From Lachnospiraceae bacterium (GTDB taxonomy: Bacteria > Bacillota > Clostridia > Lachnospirales > Lachnospiraceae), in NCBI GenBank assembly GCA_015058015.1, contig SVDM01000008.1, positions 35,853 through 99,852 on the forward strand: DNA of 64,000 nucleotides, in the 5' to 3' direction. Shown here in pieces: positions 25,843 to 33,702 of the stretch; position 1 is the first letter of the stretch, and every line of letters begins with the position of its first letter. The notes below the pieces were generated by a model. The model ran no database searches. It saw nothing but the letters and a program-made list of their open reading frames with translations, and was not told the DNA's origin. A program made the translations under genes and the position numbers.

Positions 25843-27438
25843 ATGACTAATCTATCTTTTTGTCTTAAGCGGATGACTCCGCATATCGACGAGAAATTCA
25901 TGACTGATACCAAACCGGGACAGGTACATGGTATCAAGATTCTAGACAGTAATAATAATAACCTTTTAATATCGGCTGATTACGTTTATATCGGTGAACT
26001 GAAGGATGTAATGAGGGCCGCCACGGAATACGACGGAGAAGAAGTCGTTACCATGATTTCGGCAGCGGCGGAAGATAGGAGCATCTTTTTGCCGGTGAAG
26101 AAAGTTAATCTTGTTGCCATGGACTATTCCCTGGTGGATTTATTCAACCAGCTTAACGGTATTCTGGAAGTATACAGTTCCTGGGATCGTATCATTACGG
26201 ATACGGTCTATAATGACGAAGGAATAAACGGTCTTATTGCAAGATGCGGAGAATTCTTGGATGCCCAGGTAATGCTCTTCAACACCGGATATCATCTTCT
26301 GGCCGGAAGCTTTTCCAAGACATTTACATCTCATTTTTCATCAGAGGTATGCCGGTCGGAATTCTTGTGCTATGATACCGTAATTAAGTTGGAGAAACGT
26401 CTTGAGGAATGTGAAGAGGGCGACAAGGATAACTACTATCATTTCATACCCAGTGATGAGGATACCCATGTATTTATCAGAAGAATAATAGTAGACGGAA
26501 TGGCTGCCGGAATAATAATGATAATTATGCAGACGGTTCCGGATGAATATGATATGTTCCATCTGACGCACCAGTTAGCGGCAGTGATTCGAAGTCTGTC
26601 TGGCGAAAAGTTTATGGGCAGTATGGTAACGGGCAGCAGGCTCGGTTCTCTTATAGCGGATATACACCAGAAGCGGCCCATCAGCGAGCTGGAAGTAGTG
26701 GACCGTTTAAGTGGCCTTGAGTACAAGCTGGGAACATACATAAGATGCATAATCATAAGCTTTAATGATGTGGACTATGAGCCGCCTTACGAGGAGGTTC
26801 TTCGCAAGGTGTCCTATCTGTTCGGGAATTGCAATACAGCTCTTTATAAGAACACAATCCTTATAATATACTCCGATGATAAGAAGACTCACCGTTTGCC
26901 GGATGTGCTGTATTATTCGGATTTTAACACCTTGCTGGAGGAATACCATGCAATAGCCGTGGTATCAGGCTCCATAAGACACTACGAGAAGTTTAAACCG
27001 GTTTATCTGCTGTGCAGAAGACTGGGAAGGATCCTTCGAAAGATGACTTTCCATAACTCATATGGAAGAGTGTATCCTTTTGATGAATTCTCCATATATG
27101 TATCCATTGATATGGCGGCAAGGCAGTTCGCGGACACTCTGGGTTCTACGGATATTATCCTCTTAACGGACCCGGCGGTAATAACCTTGCATCGCTACGA
27201 TAAAGAACATAACAGTAATCTGTGCGACGTGCTGCTAAACTACTTATCCGCAGGCCGCAGCATTACTCAGACAGCAGAGGCTTTGTTCATGCACCGTAAC
27301 ACTGTCCAGAATAAGATAGCCAAGATTACTCAGCTTATAACCCTAGACCTTTCCGATGGAAATGTGCAGCAGAGGCTTCTCTATGCCTGCCAGATTATAA
27401 AATACTATACGGAGTACTTGAACCAAGAGCTTGAGTGA
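25843..27438 (+). CDS. PucR/CdaR-type transcriptional regulator
   Basis: Regulator of 531 residues. The C-terminal 70 residues hold the helix-turn-helix of the PucR family: VLLNYLSAGRSITQTAEALF followed by MHRNTVQNKI. The N-terminal 100 residues resemble the PucR N-terminal sensory region; the middle could be GAF-like (about 110-250) and GGDEF-related (about 280-400), as in CdaR proteins. A GGGGGAAGGA site precedes the ATG. Probable targets are neighbouring uptake genes such as the MatC-like permease, which lies tail to tail with it, but this is only inference. Confidence 0.83.
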   Translation: MTNLSFCLKRMTPHIDEKFMTDTKPGQVHGIKILDSNNNNLLISADYVYIGELKDVMRAATEYDGEEVVTMISAAAEDRSIFLPVKKVNLVAMDYSLVDLFNQLNGILEVYSSWDRIITDTVYNDEGINGLIARCGEFLDAQVMLFNTGYHLLAGSFSKTFTSHFSSEVCRSEFLCYDTVIKLEKRLEECEEGDKDNYYHFIPSDEDTHVFIRRIIVDGMAAGIIMIIMQTVPDEYDMFHLTHQLAAVIRSLSGEKFMGSMVTGSRLGSLIADIHQKRPISELEVVDRLSGLEYKLGTYIRCIIISFNDVDYEPPYEEVLRKVSYLFGNCNTALYKNTILIIYSDDKKTHRLPDVLYYSDFNTLLEEYHAIAVVSGSIRHYEKFKPVYLLCRRLGRILRKMTFHNSYGRVYPFDEFSIYVSIDMAARQFADTLGSTDIILLTDPAVITLHRYDKEHNSNLCDVLLNYLSAGRSITQTAEALFMHRNTVQNKIAKITQLITLDLSDGNVQQRLLYACQIIKYYTEYLNQELE

Positions 27439-27448
27439 CGCTGCTCTC

Positions 27449-27578
27449 GCTCCGAGTAATAATTACCCCGATGACACGCTTTCGCTCCGGCTCCGAGCGT
27501 AACGGTTCTAAGCTCACTCTTCGAGTTCACTAAGAACCGACGTCTCCGAGGGTCCTCGGTGTATTTATTATTCGGAGC
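27449..27578. repeat. Folded inverted-repeat element
   Basis: Outer arms of 23 bases (27449-27471 and 27556-27578) are inverted copies with 20 of 23 matches. Inside are three smaller inverted repeats: ACGCT/AGCGT (27476-27480, 27496-27500), CGGTTCT/AGAACCG (27503-27509, 27533-27539) and CCGAGG-GT-CCTCGG (27546-27559, which overlaps the right outer arm). The CTCCGAG/CTCCGG word recurs. The shape suits a REP-like or MITE-like element, or a multi-branched RNA. No coding capacity. Confidence 0.75.
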
Positions 27579-27641
27579 TTGACAGCTGCCTTAGGCTCGG
27601 GGAAATATTACGCGGGTTCTAATACACTAGTACACTAATAC

Positions 27642-27675
27642 ATAAAAAAAGAGGTTGCCACAAGGACAACCTCTT
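27642..27675 (-). terminator. Terminator of the MatC-like permease gene
   Basis: On the minus strand AAAGAGGTTGTCC pairs with GGCAACCTCTTT across a short loop, followed by seven T (plus 27643-27650 region reads as A-run). Confidence 0.88.
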
Positions 27676-27702
27676 TCGTATTTTTAGGAATCTGTCTATT
27701 AA

Positions 27703-29001
27703 TTATACAGAGAAGAATCCAAACAATCCGATTGTTGCAATAACCATTGTAATAAGCGGGCAAACAAGAGCAACGATAATCATCTTGTTGGTTAACTGCT
27801 CTTTTACTTCGTTGTCTGAACATGAAGCAATTGTAAGAGCACCGCCTGTTGAGAATGGTGAAACCGCTGTTGATAATCCTCCGAAGAAGATACATGCATA
27901 AAGCATTACAGGGTTCAAGCTCAGTGAAGCAGCAAGTCCCGGTACCAAGGGGTACATAAGGGGCATAACCGTTGAGGTTGAACTTGAGAAGAAACTCAAG
28001 AATGCTGCGAAGAATACGATTGCTGCAGGTACAAGGAATGGCGGGATAGATGTCTGAAGTGCCTGTGTAATAGCATCTACAAGACCTGCCTTGGTTGCTA
28101 CCTGGATAAGTGTATATACACCAACGATCATAACGATTGTGTTAATAGGAATCATCTTAATAACTGCTTTTTCCTCAGCAAGTTTCATGAATCCGCAGAG
28201 AACTGCACCGATGATCATGATAACCTGTGGCTGACAGAAGTTAGCAACTGCCTTGATAATATCATTCTTAACCCATGCATTAAGGAGTGCAGGTACTACC
28301 ATGAAGAAGAAAGCAATGATGATAAGTGCAAATGTCTTGCTTTGTACATCAGTGAATTTCGGGGGCTTCTCAACAGCAACTTTCTCTGCCTTGTAACCCT
28401 TCTTGATGATGTAGTAGAAAATGATAATGATAAGGCTGGCAATAATACTGTTAATCCATGTGTATGTTCCGATTGCATCAGCTGAAGCTGCAAGATCAGC
28501 TCCACTCTTCTTAATAAGGTTCATACCGATAACTCCGCCGTAACCGTTAATTGGGTTGTTGGAACCAAGTAAGTTACCGAATGCGATACATACGCAGGTA
28601 AGAACAGGATTAACACCTGCTGCATTAGCCATAACGAAAGCAAAGGGTCCTACGATAGCCGGTGTGGAAGCTCCTGCTCCGAGACCACCAACGATACCGC
28701 AGACAAGTGCGATTGCTATGGGGATGAATTTTGCATTACCACCTAATGCATAGAGTAACTTTTTGCCGAGAACGTCCATTGTTCCGTTGATTGTTGCATA
28801 GTTGAAGAACAATGAAATCGAAAGCAAATAGAAAACAATAGTTGTGGGCCAGAAAGCGATGATTTCGTTTACCTTAAGTCCCATTGCGCATACGCCGATT
28901 GCAAACGCAAATACCAATGCAATAACTCCGGTGTTGAGCTTAAACTTCCAACCAACGAAGATTGATATTACGATTGCACAGATACATAAAGCTAAGTTCA
29001 T
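27703..29001 (-). CDS. MatC-like dicarboxylate permease (ion transporter superfamily)
   Basis: Membrane carrier of 432 residues with about 12 segments and a helical hairpin motif in each half (GLGAGASTPAIVGPFAF and SFFSSSTSTVMPLMYP). The N-terminal half resembles MatC/SLC13-type carriers that take up dicarboxylates. The actual substrate is unknown. The start at 29001 has AAGGAGGG six bases before it; the longer reading to 29061 lacks a site. It has its own terminator. It is divergent from the amino acid ABC operon, with several palindromes in the shared 314-base region. Confidence 0.8.
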   Translation of the reverse strand: MNLALCICAIVISIFVGWKFKLNTGVIALVFAFAIGVCAMGLKVNEIIAFWPTTIVFYLLSISLFFNYATINGTMDVLGKKLLYALGGNAKFIPIAIALVCGIVGGLGAGASTPAIVGPFAFVMANAAGVNPVLTCVCIAFGNLLGSNNPINGYGGVIGMNLIKKSGADLAASADAIGTYTWINSIIASLIIIIFYYIIKKGYKAEKVAVEKPPKFTDVQSKTFALIIIAFFFMVVPALLNAWVKNDIIKAVANFCQPQVIMIIGAVLCGFMKLAEEKAVIKMIPINTIVMIVGVYTLIQVATKAGLVDAITQALQTSIPPFLVPAAIVFFAAFLSFFSSSTSTVMPLMYPLVPGLAASLSLNPVMLYACIFFGGLSTAVSPFSTGGALTIASCSDNEVKEQLTNKMIIVALVCPLITMVIATIGLFGFFSV

Positions 29002-29315
29002 AATTTCCCTCCTTATAAATACAATCACAGCCTCAATTCTGTGACTTGTTATTAGGCGCAAATGCCTAATTTATTGCTAGTTTAAGAGTAGCAAAGGTAT
29101 TTTTGTATTTCAACGATTAGGGATTTTATAATTATAAACATGTTCATGAAAAATAATAAAAAAAAAATAAAATGTGCATGGTGCACACATAAAAAATTCA
29201 AAGCACAAGTATGTTCATTAACATAGGTAGAGATTGATTTTTACAGACGTCCGTGATATTATATCAAAAGTGTTAGAAAGGCACTTCTATGAGAATCGAG
29301 AGGAGATATTTTATT
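29002..29315. promoter_or_regulatory. Divergent control region with four palindromes
   Basis: Contains ATTAGGC-N6-GCCTAAT (29051-29070), CATG-TT-CATG (29139-29148), TGTGCA-TGG-TGCACA (29173-29187) and ATGTT-CATT-AACAT (29211-29224). A plus-strand promoter TTGATT (29234-29239)/TATTAT (29257-29262) with 17-base spacer drives the ABC operon. No gene is seen. The palindromes are probable operators for the flanking transport genes; regulators are unknown. Confidence 0.6.
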
Positions 29316-30176
29316 ATGAAGAAAAGACTTAATAAGGTGATAGCAGTTGCTCTCGCTGCAGTAACCGCTTGCGGTATGCTTGCTGGTTGCGGTAACAGCG
29401 GAAGTAGTGCGTCAAGCTCATCAGCAGCGTCAGGAGATAGCGACGTATTACGTGTAGGTATGGAGGCAGACTATGCTCCATTTAACTGGACACAGACAGA
29501 CAACAGTAACAATGCAGCCGAGATTCAGGGGGGCGGATACGCCGGAGGATACGACGTTGCAATTGCTCAGCAGATTGCCAAGGGACTTGGCAAGAAGCTT
29601 GTTATTGTTAAGACCGAGTGGGACGGACTTTCACCGGCTCTTACATCAGGCAAGATTGATATGATTATTGCCGGTATGTCAGCTACAAAGGAACGTAAAG
29701 AGACTATCGATTTCTCTGAGAATTACTATACATCAGACCTTGTAGTCGTAGTAAAGAAGGACGGCGCTTTTGCAAAGGCTACTTCATTACCGGATTTCAA
29801 GGGTGCTAAGATTACAGCACAGCTTAACACATTCCATTATACAGTTATTGATCAGATCGAAGGTGTTAGCAAGCAGAATGCATTAGAGGACTTCCCCACC
29901 ATGATTGCCGCTGTTAAGTCAGGCAAGATTGACGGATACATCTCAGAGCGTCCCGGCGCACTTGCAGCAGTTGCAGCTAACCCGGAGCTTTCATACGTAG
30001 AATTCGGCCAGGGCAAAGGATTTAAATATGATACTGATGAAGTATCCATCGCAGTAGGCCTTAAGAAGGGTAGTGATCTTACAACAAAGGTTAACGAGAT
30101 CCTCAAGGGCATTTCTGAAGAAGAAAGAACTAAGCTTATGGACGAGGCTATCAAGAACCAGCCTAAGATTGGATAG
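29316..30176 (+). CDS. Amino acid ABC transporter substrate-binding lipoprotein
   Basis: Extracytoplasmic binding protein of family 3 (polar amino acids), 286 residues. Lipobox MLAGC gives the anchored cysteine near residue 24, followed by a Ser-rich linker. The mature protein begins LRVGMEADYAPFNWTQ, has GYDVAIAQQIAKGLG, and the SGKIDMIIAGMSATKERKE segment typical of the family. I chose the ATG at 29316, with GAGGAGA nine bases upstream. It is the first gene of a three-gene operon with permease and ATPase. The specific amino acid is unclear. Confidence 0.94.
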   Translation: MKKRLNKVIAVALAAVTACGMLAGCGNSGSSASSSSAASGDSDVLRVGMEADYAPFNWTQTDNSNNAAEIQGGGYAGGYDVAIAQQIAKGLGKKLVIVKTEWDGLSPALTSGKIDMIIAGMSATKERKETIDFSENYYTSDLVVVVKKDGAFAKATSLPDFKGAKITAQLNTFHYTVIDQIEGVSKQNALEDFPTMIAAVKSGKIDGYISERPGALAAVAANPELSYVEFGQGKGFKYDTDEVSIAVGLKKGSDLTTKVNEILKGISEEERTKLMDEAIKNQPKIG

Positions 30177-30195
30177 AATGTAAGGAGATTTTTTA

Positions 30196-30978
30196 ATGGC
30201 TACCAAAACCTTTTGGGATTGGGTAGGCGCAATTGTAACCAATTACGGACAAATGTTCATATCCGGTGCCGGTACTACATTGCTTATTGCAATTACCGGT
30301 ACCGTTATTGGCTTTATAATAGGTTTAATTGTTGCGATACTTAGAACGATCCCGGTATTACCTCAAGATAACGGAGCAAAGAAAGGCTTCCTCAAAGTTA
30401 TTAACGCGATACTGGCAATCTATATAGAGATATTCAGAGGAACCCCCATGATGGTTCAGGCCATGATCGTATATTATGGTCTTATGGAGGCTTTCAAGAT
30501 TGACTTAGCCCCCCTTACGGCAGGTATTCTCATCGTATCAATTAATACGGGTGCATACATGTCCGAGATAGTAAGAGGCGGTATCGAGTCCATAGACAAG
30601 GGACAGTTTGATGCGGCTCATGCTATAGGAATGACCCATTGGCAGACCATGACCAATGTTATACTTCCTCAGGCAATCAGAAATATTCTGCCTGCCACGG
30701 GTAACGAGTTCGTTATCAATATTAAGGACACATCCGTACTTAACGTTATTTCGGTATCAGAACTTTTCTTTGTAACCAAGACTGTTAAGGGTGTTGCCCT
30801 TAGAACATTTGAGACTTTCTTTGTTGCAGGTGTTATCTATCTTGTTCTCACCTTTACCATTACAAGAATCTTGAGATTAATCGAGAAGAAGATGGACGGA
30901 GACGGCACATATACCATTCAGGCATCATCCAATATGCCGGATGGCCAATTCAAAGTCGGAGGAGGTTTACCTAAATAA
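30196..30978 (+). CDS. Amino acid ABC transporter permease
   Basis: Membrane subunit of 260 residues, of the HisM/GlnP type. About five membrane segments are visible, and the EAA loop reads [33 protein letters not shown] in its expected place (about 131-163). The family's [11 protein letters not shown] stretch is present. It follows the binding protein after 19 bases and overlaps the ATPase start by one base. Confidence 0.95.
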   Translation: MATKTFWDWVGAIVTNYGQMFISGAGTTLLIAITGTVIGFIIGLIVAILRTIPVLPQDNGAKKGFLKVINAILAIYIEIFRGTPMMVQAMIVYYGLMEAFKIDLAPLTAGILIVSINTGAYMSEIVRGGIESIDKGQFDAAHAIGMTHWQTMTNVILPQAIRNILPATGNEFVINIKDTSVLNVISVSELFFVTKTVKGVALRTFETFFVAGVIYLVLTFTITRILRLIEKKMDGDGTYTIQASSNMPDGQFKVGGGLPK

Positions 30979-31718
30979 TGAGTGAAGTAGTTACAATTAA
31001 GAACCTCCATAAGAGTTTTGGACAAAATGAGATATTAAAAGGAATAGATTTTTCCGTTAATTATGGTGAGGTTGTAAGTCTTATCGGCTCATCAGGTTCC
31101 GGTAAGTCCACCCTTCTTCGTTGCATCAACATGCTTGAGCATGCTGACAAGGGAGAGATACTTTTCCATGGAGACAATGTCTTAGAGAAGGGTTATGACG
31201 TAACCAAGTATCGTGCAAAGCTGGGAATGGTATTCCAGCAGTTCAATCTCTTTGATAATAAGAATGTCCTTGACAACTGTACAGTGGGACAGATCAAGGT
31301 ACTTAAGAAGGATAAGGCCGAAGCCGAAGAGATAGCAAGAAAGTATCTTGAAAAGGTAGGAATGGCCGAATATGTTAACGCGAAGCCAAAACAGCTTTCC
31401 GGAGGACAGAAGCAGCGTGTTGCCATAGCCAGAGCTCTTTCCATGGAACCGGAGGCCTTGCTCTTTGACGAGCCTACATCAGCTCTTGACCCGGAGATGG
31501 TTGGAGAGGTTATGAAGGTTATGAAAGATTTGGCTGAGAGCGGACTTACAATGCTTGTGGTTACACATGAGATGTCATTTGCAAGAGATGTGTCTAACCG
31601 CGTGGTATTTATGGATAAGGGAGTTATCGTTGAGGATGACATACCACAGAACATCTTCAACAATCCCAAGCATGAAAGAACAAGGGAGTTTCTTAGCAGA
31701 GCCCTTGAGAAGTATTGA
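30978..31718 (+). CDS. Amino acid ABC transporter ATP-binding protein
   Basis: ATPase subunit of 246 residues of the polar amino acid uptake class. Walker A is GSSGSGKST (about 37-45), the signature LSGGQKQRV, Walker [14 protein letters not shown] and the H-loop VVTHE. Start and preceding stop share a base (TAATG), so translation is probably coupled. A terminator follows at 31730. Confidence 0.96.
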   Translation: MSEVVTIKNLHKSFGQNEILKGIDFSVNYGEVVSLIGSSGSGKSTLLRCINMLEHADKGEILFHGDNVLEKGYDVTKYRAKLGMVFQQFNLFDNKNVLDNCTVGQIKVLKKDKAEAEEIARKYLEKVGMAEYVNAKPKQLSGGQKQRVAIARALSMEPEALLFDEPTSALDPEMVGEVMKVMKDLAESGLTMLVVTHEMSFARDVSNRVVFMDKGVIVEDDIPQNIFNNPKHERTREFLSRALEKY

Positions 31719-31729
31719 CAGATTTACAG

Positions 31730-31764
31730 GCCATTGTCGTAATAAGCGGCAATGGCTTGCTTTT
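31730..31764 (+). terminator. Terminator after the amino acid ABC operon
   Basis: GCCATTG (31730-31736) pairs with CAATGGC (31750-31756), with an inner CG/CG pair, then TTGCTTTTCTTTC. Confidence 0.78.
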
Positions 31765-31844
31765 CTTTCGAATATCTTTAAAAGTTCTTAAATTATGAGT
31801 AATAAGCCCTGTGTTATTATATAGATGATTCAAAAGGAATATAT

Positions 31845-32306
31845 ATGAATAAGAAGAGTATTAACAGGATAATAAGAGAGTATGGCAGAGATATTCTTTC
31901 ATCGAAGAATTTCAAGAGCTCTCATAATAATATACAACATGGCACCATTACCGTTATGCGCCATTCCATCGATGTGGCAAGAGCAAGTCTTCGGATTGCA
32001 GACGCATTGAAGGTAAAGGTGCGAAAGAAAGAATTGGTAAGAGGGGCTTTGCTCCATGACTTTTTTTTATACGATTGGCATGTGGGTAACGGAGTAGATA
32101 ACCAGAAGCTTCATGGTTTCTTTCACCCGGGAATTGCCCTTCGCAATGCAGAGAAGGAGTTTGACTTAACGGTTCGGGAAAGGGAGATAATAAAGAAGCA
32201 TATGTGGCCCTTAACCCCTATACCTCCAAGGTGCAAAGAGGCATGGATAGTGACCTTGGCAGACAAGTACTGCTCCCTTCTTGAGACCCTTAAGATTCGA
32301 AAATAA
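31845..32306 (+). CDS. HD-domain protein, probable phosphohydrolase
   Basis: Single HD domain, 153 residues. The metal-binding HD pair is in LLHDFFLYDWH (about residues 70-80), an upstream MRHSIDVARAS gives the first histidine, and a later KKHMWPL and VTLADKYCS give the remaining ligands. Such proteins cleave phosphate from nucleotides or related compounds; the substrate is not evident. AAAAGGA precedes the ATG. It stands alone, with a terminator shared with the convergent rpiB gene. Confidence 0.85.
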   Translation: MNKKSINRIIREYGRDILSSKNFKSSHNNIQHGTITVMRHSIDVARASLRIADALKVKVRKKELVRGALLHDFFLYDWHVGNGVDNQKLHGFFHPGIALRNAEKEFDLTVREREIIKKHMWPLTPIPPRCKEAWIVTLADKYCSLLETLKIRK

Positions 32307-32307
32307 A

Positions 32308-32345
32308 AAGCGTTATGAAAACATAATTTCCATAACGCTTATTAA
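32308..32345. terminator. Terminator between the HD gene and rpiB
   Basis: AAGCGTTATG (32308-32317) and CATAACGCTT (32331-32340) form a ten-bp stem with a 13-base loop, then ATTAAATCTT. A-rich upstream bases make it plausible for the minus strand too. Confidence 0.72.
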
Positions 32346-32367
32346 ATCTTATTAAACTTTGGGTGTG

Positions 32368-32811
32368 CTACTGATTATCCTGAATAGCCATAATAAGATC
32401 GATACGGTCCTGGTGGCGACCGCCTTCAAACTCGGCACCAAGCCACTCTTCGCAAATCATTCTGGCTGTTTCAATGCCGATAACACGTGCTCCCAAGCAA
32501 ATGATGTTAGCATTGTTATGCATCTTGGAAAGCTTAGCTGAGTATGGTTCAGAGACAGCAGCTGCTCTGATTCCGCGAACCTTGTTGGCAACCAGTGACA
32601 TTCCGATTCCGGTACCACAGAGAAGAACACCACAGTCAACTTCACCCACAGCTACTGCGTTAGCAACCTTCTCACCGTAAACGGGATAATCACATCTCTC
32701 ATCATTATGAGTTCCGTAGTCAATAACTTCATGGCCCATACTTTCGAGAATCGGTACCAGTTCCTTCTTCATGGGGAAACCGGCATGATCATTTCCAATA
32801 CCTATTTTCAC
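32368..32811 (-). CDS. rpiB: Ribose-5-phosphate isomerase B
   Basis: Enzyme of 147 residues that converts ribose 5-phosphate to ribulose 5-phosphate in the pentose phosphate pathway; some members act on allose or galactose 6-phosphates. The start MKIGIGNDHAGF (His9), the catalytic Cys65 in LLCGTGIGMS, and the HNNANIICLGARVIG segment are characteristic of RpiB. It is monocistronic, with a strong promoter at 32858-32886 and a 16-bp palindrome just upstream of it. Confidence 0.94.
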   Translation of the reverse strand: MKIGIGNDHAGFPMKKELVPILESMGHEVIDYGTHNDERCDYPVYGEKVANAVAVGEVDCGVLLCGTGIGMSLVANKVRGIRAAAVSEPYSAKLSKMHNNANIICLGARVIGIETARMICEEWLGAEFEGGRHQDRIDLIMAIQDNQ

Positions 32812-32857
32812 AACGAGAACCTACTTTCTTATAAAATGATTAATACAAACCATATAG

Positions 32858-32886
32858 ATTATAACAAAAAAGGCTGGCTTTATCAA
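32858..32886 (-). promoter_or_regulatory. rpiB promoter
   Basis: On the minus strand TTGATA (plus 32881-32886) and TATAAT (32858-32863), exactly 17 bases apart, about 47 bases before the rpiB start. Confidence 0.8.
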
Positions 32887-32893
32887 GTAAAGC

Positions 32894-32909
32894 ATGTAAA
32901 TATTTACAT
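32894..32909. promoter_or_regulatory. Perfect 16-bp palindrome between rpiB and response regulator
   Basis: ATGTAAAT-ATTTACAT, no spacer. It lies seven bases upstream of the rpiB -35 box and about 90 bases before the response-regulator gene, so it may be an activator or repressor site for either. Confidence 0.6.
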
Positions 32910-32997
32910 AGTGGAAAAAATGCCGAAAATGTGGGAAACTTGGATAGAAGAACCCGCATCTTGTGAGCAAAATCACACTTTTTAAGGAGGATAACAA

Positions 32998-33690
32998 ATG
33001 CAGAATATTTTGGTATGTGATGATGACAAGGATATTGTTGATGCCATAGAGATATACCTTCAACAGGAAGGATACAATATTTTTAAAGCGTATGACGGGG
33101 AAGAGGCCTTGAAGATTTTAGAGGAGGAGGATATTCATCTTCTTATTATTGATGTTATGATGCCTCGCCTTGACGGTATTCATGCCACATTAAAGATTAG
33201 AGAGAAAAGCTCCATCCCCATCATCATTCTTTCTGCCAAGTCTGAGGATGCAGACAAGATTCTGGGTCTTAACGTGGGGGCGGATGATTATGTCTCCAAG
33301 CCCTTTAACCCCTTAGAGCTTGTGGCCAGGGTAAAGAGCAACTTAAGAAGATATACCAAGCTGGGGAATGTAGTGGAAGATTCCCAACAGATTTTCTCTG
33401 TAGGTGGTTTGTCCATTAATGATGATTTGAAGGAAGTAACGGTAGACGGGGCTGTGGTTAAGCTTACCCCTATTGAATATAATATCCTGCTTCTTCTTGT
33501 AAAGAACCTTGGCAAGGTATTTTCCATAGACCAGATATATGAAAGCATCTGGAATGAAGATGCCATCGGCGCGGACAACACGGTGGCAGTTCACATAAGA
33601 CACATAAGAGAAAAAATTGAGATTAACCCCAAGGAGCCTAAGTACTTAAAGGTTGTATGGGGAGTTGGTTATAAAGTAGATAAGATATAA
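32998..33690 (+). CDS. OmpR/PhoB-family response regulator
   Basis: Two-component regulator of 230 residues. The receiver domain has the acidic pocket DDD (8-10), the phosphorylated Asp52 in LLIIDVMMPR and Lys near 104 in YVSKPFNP. The C-terminal winged helix ends with HIREKIEINPKEPKYLKVVWGVGYK, as in OmpR-like DNA-binding domains. TAAGGAGG precedes the ATG. The kinase gene follows after 12 bases. The target genes are unknown, but the downstream aconitase-family gene shares the operon. Confidence 0.96.
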   Translation: MQNILVCDDDKDIVDAIEIYLQQEGYNIFKAYDGEEALKILEEEDIHLLIIDVMMPRLDGIHATLKIREKSSIPIIILSAKSEDADKILGLNVGADDYVSKPFNPLELVARVKSNLRRYTKLGNVVEDSQQIFSVGGLSINDDLKEVTVDGAVVKLTPIEYNILLLLVKNLGKVFSIDQIYESIWNEDAIGADNTVAVHIRHIREKIEINPKEPKYLKVVWGVGYKVDKI

Positions 33691-33702
33691 GGAAGATGAC
33701 AG

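Noticed and set aside
27439..27702. CRISPR array or tRNA cluster in the repeat-rich gap
   Set aside because: Repeats are inverted, not regularly spaced direct copies, and no tRNA cloverleaf can be drawn.
29852..30242. Antisense open frames over the amino acid binding protein gene
   Set aside because: Shadows of a well-supported lipoprotein gene.
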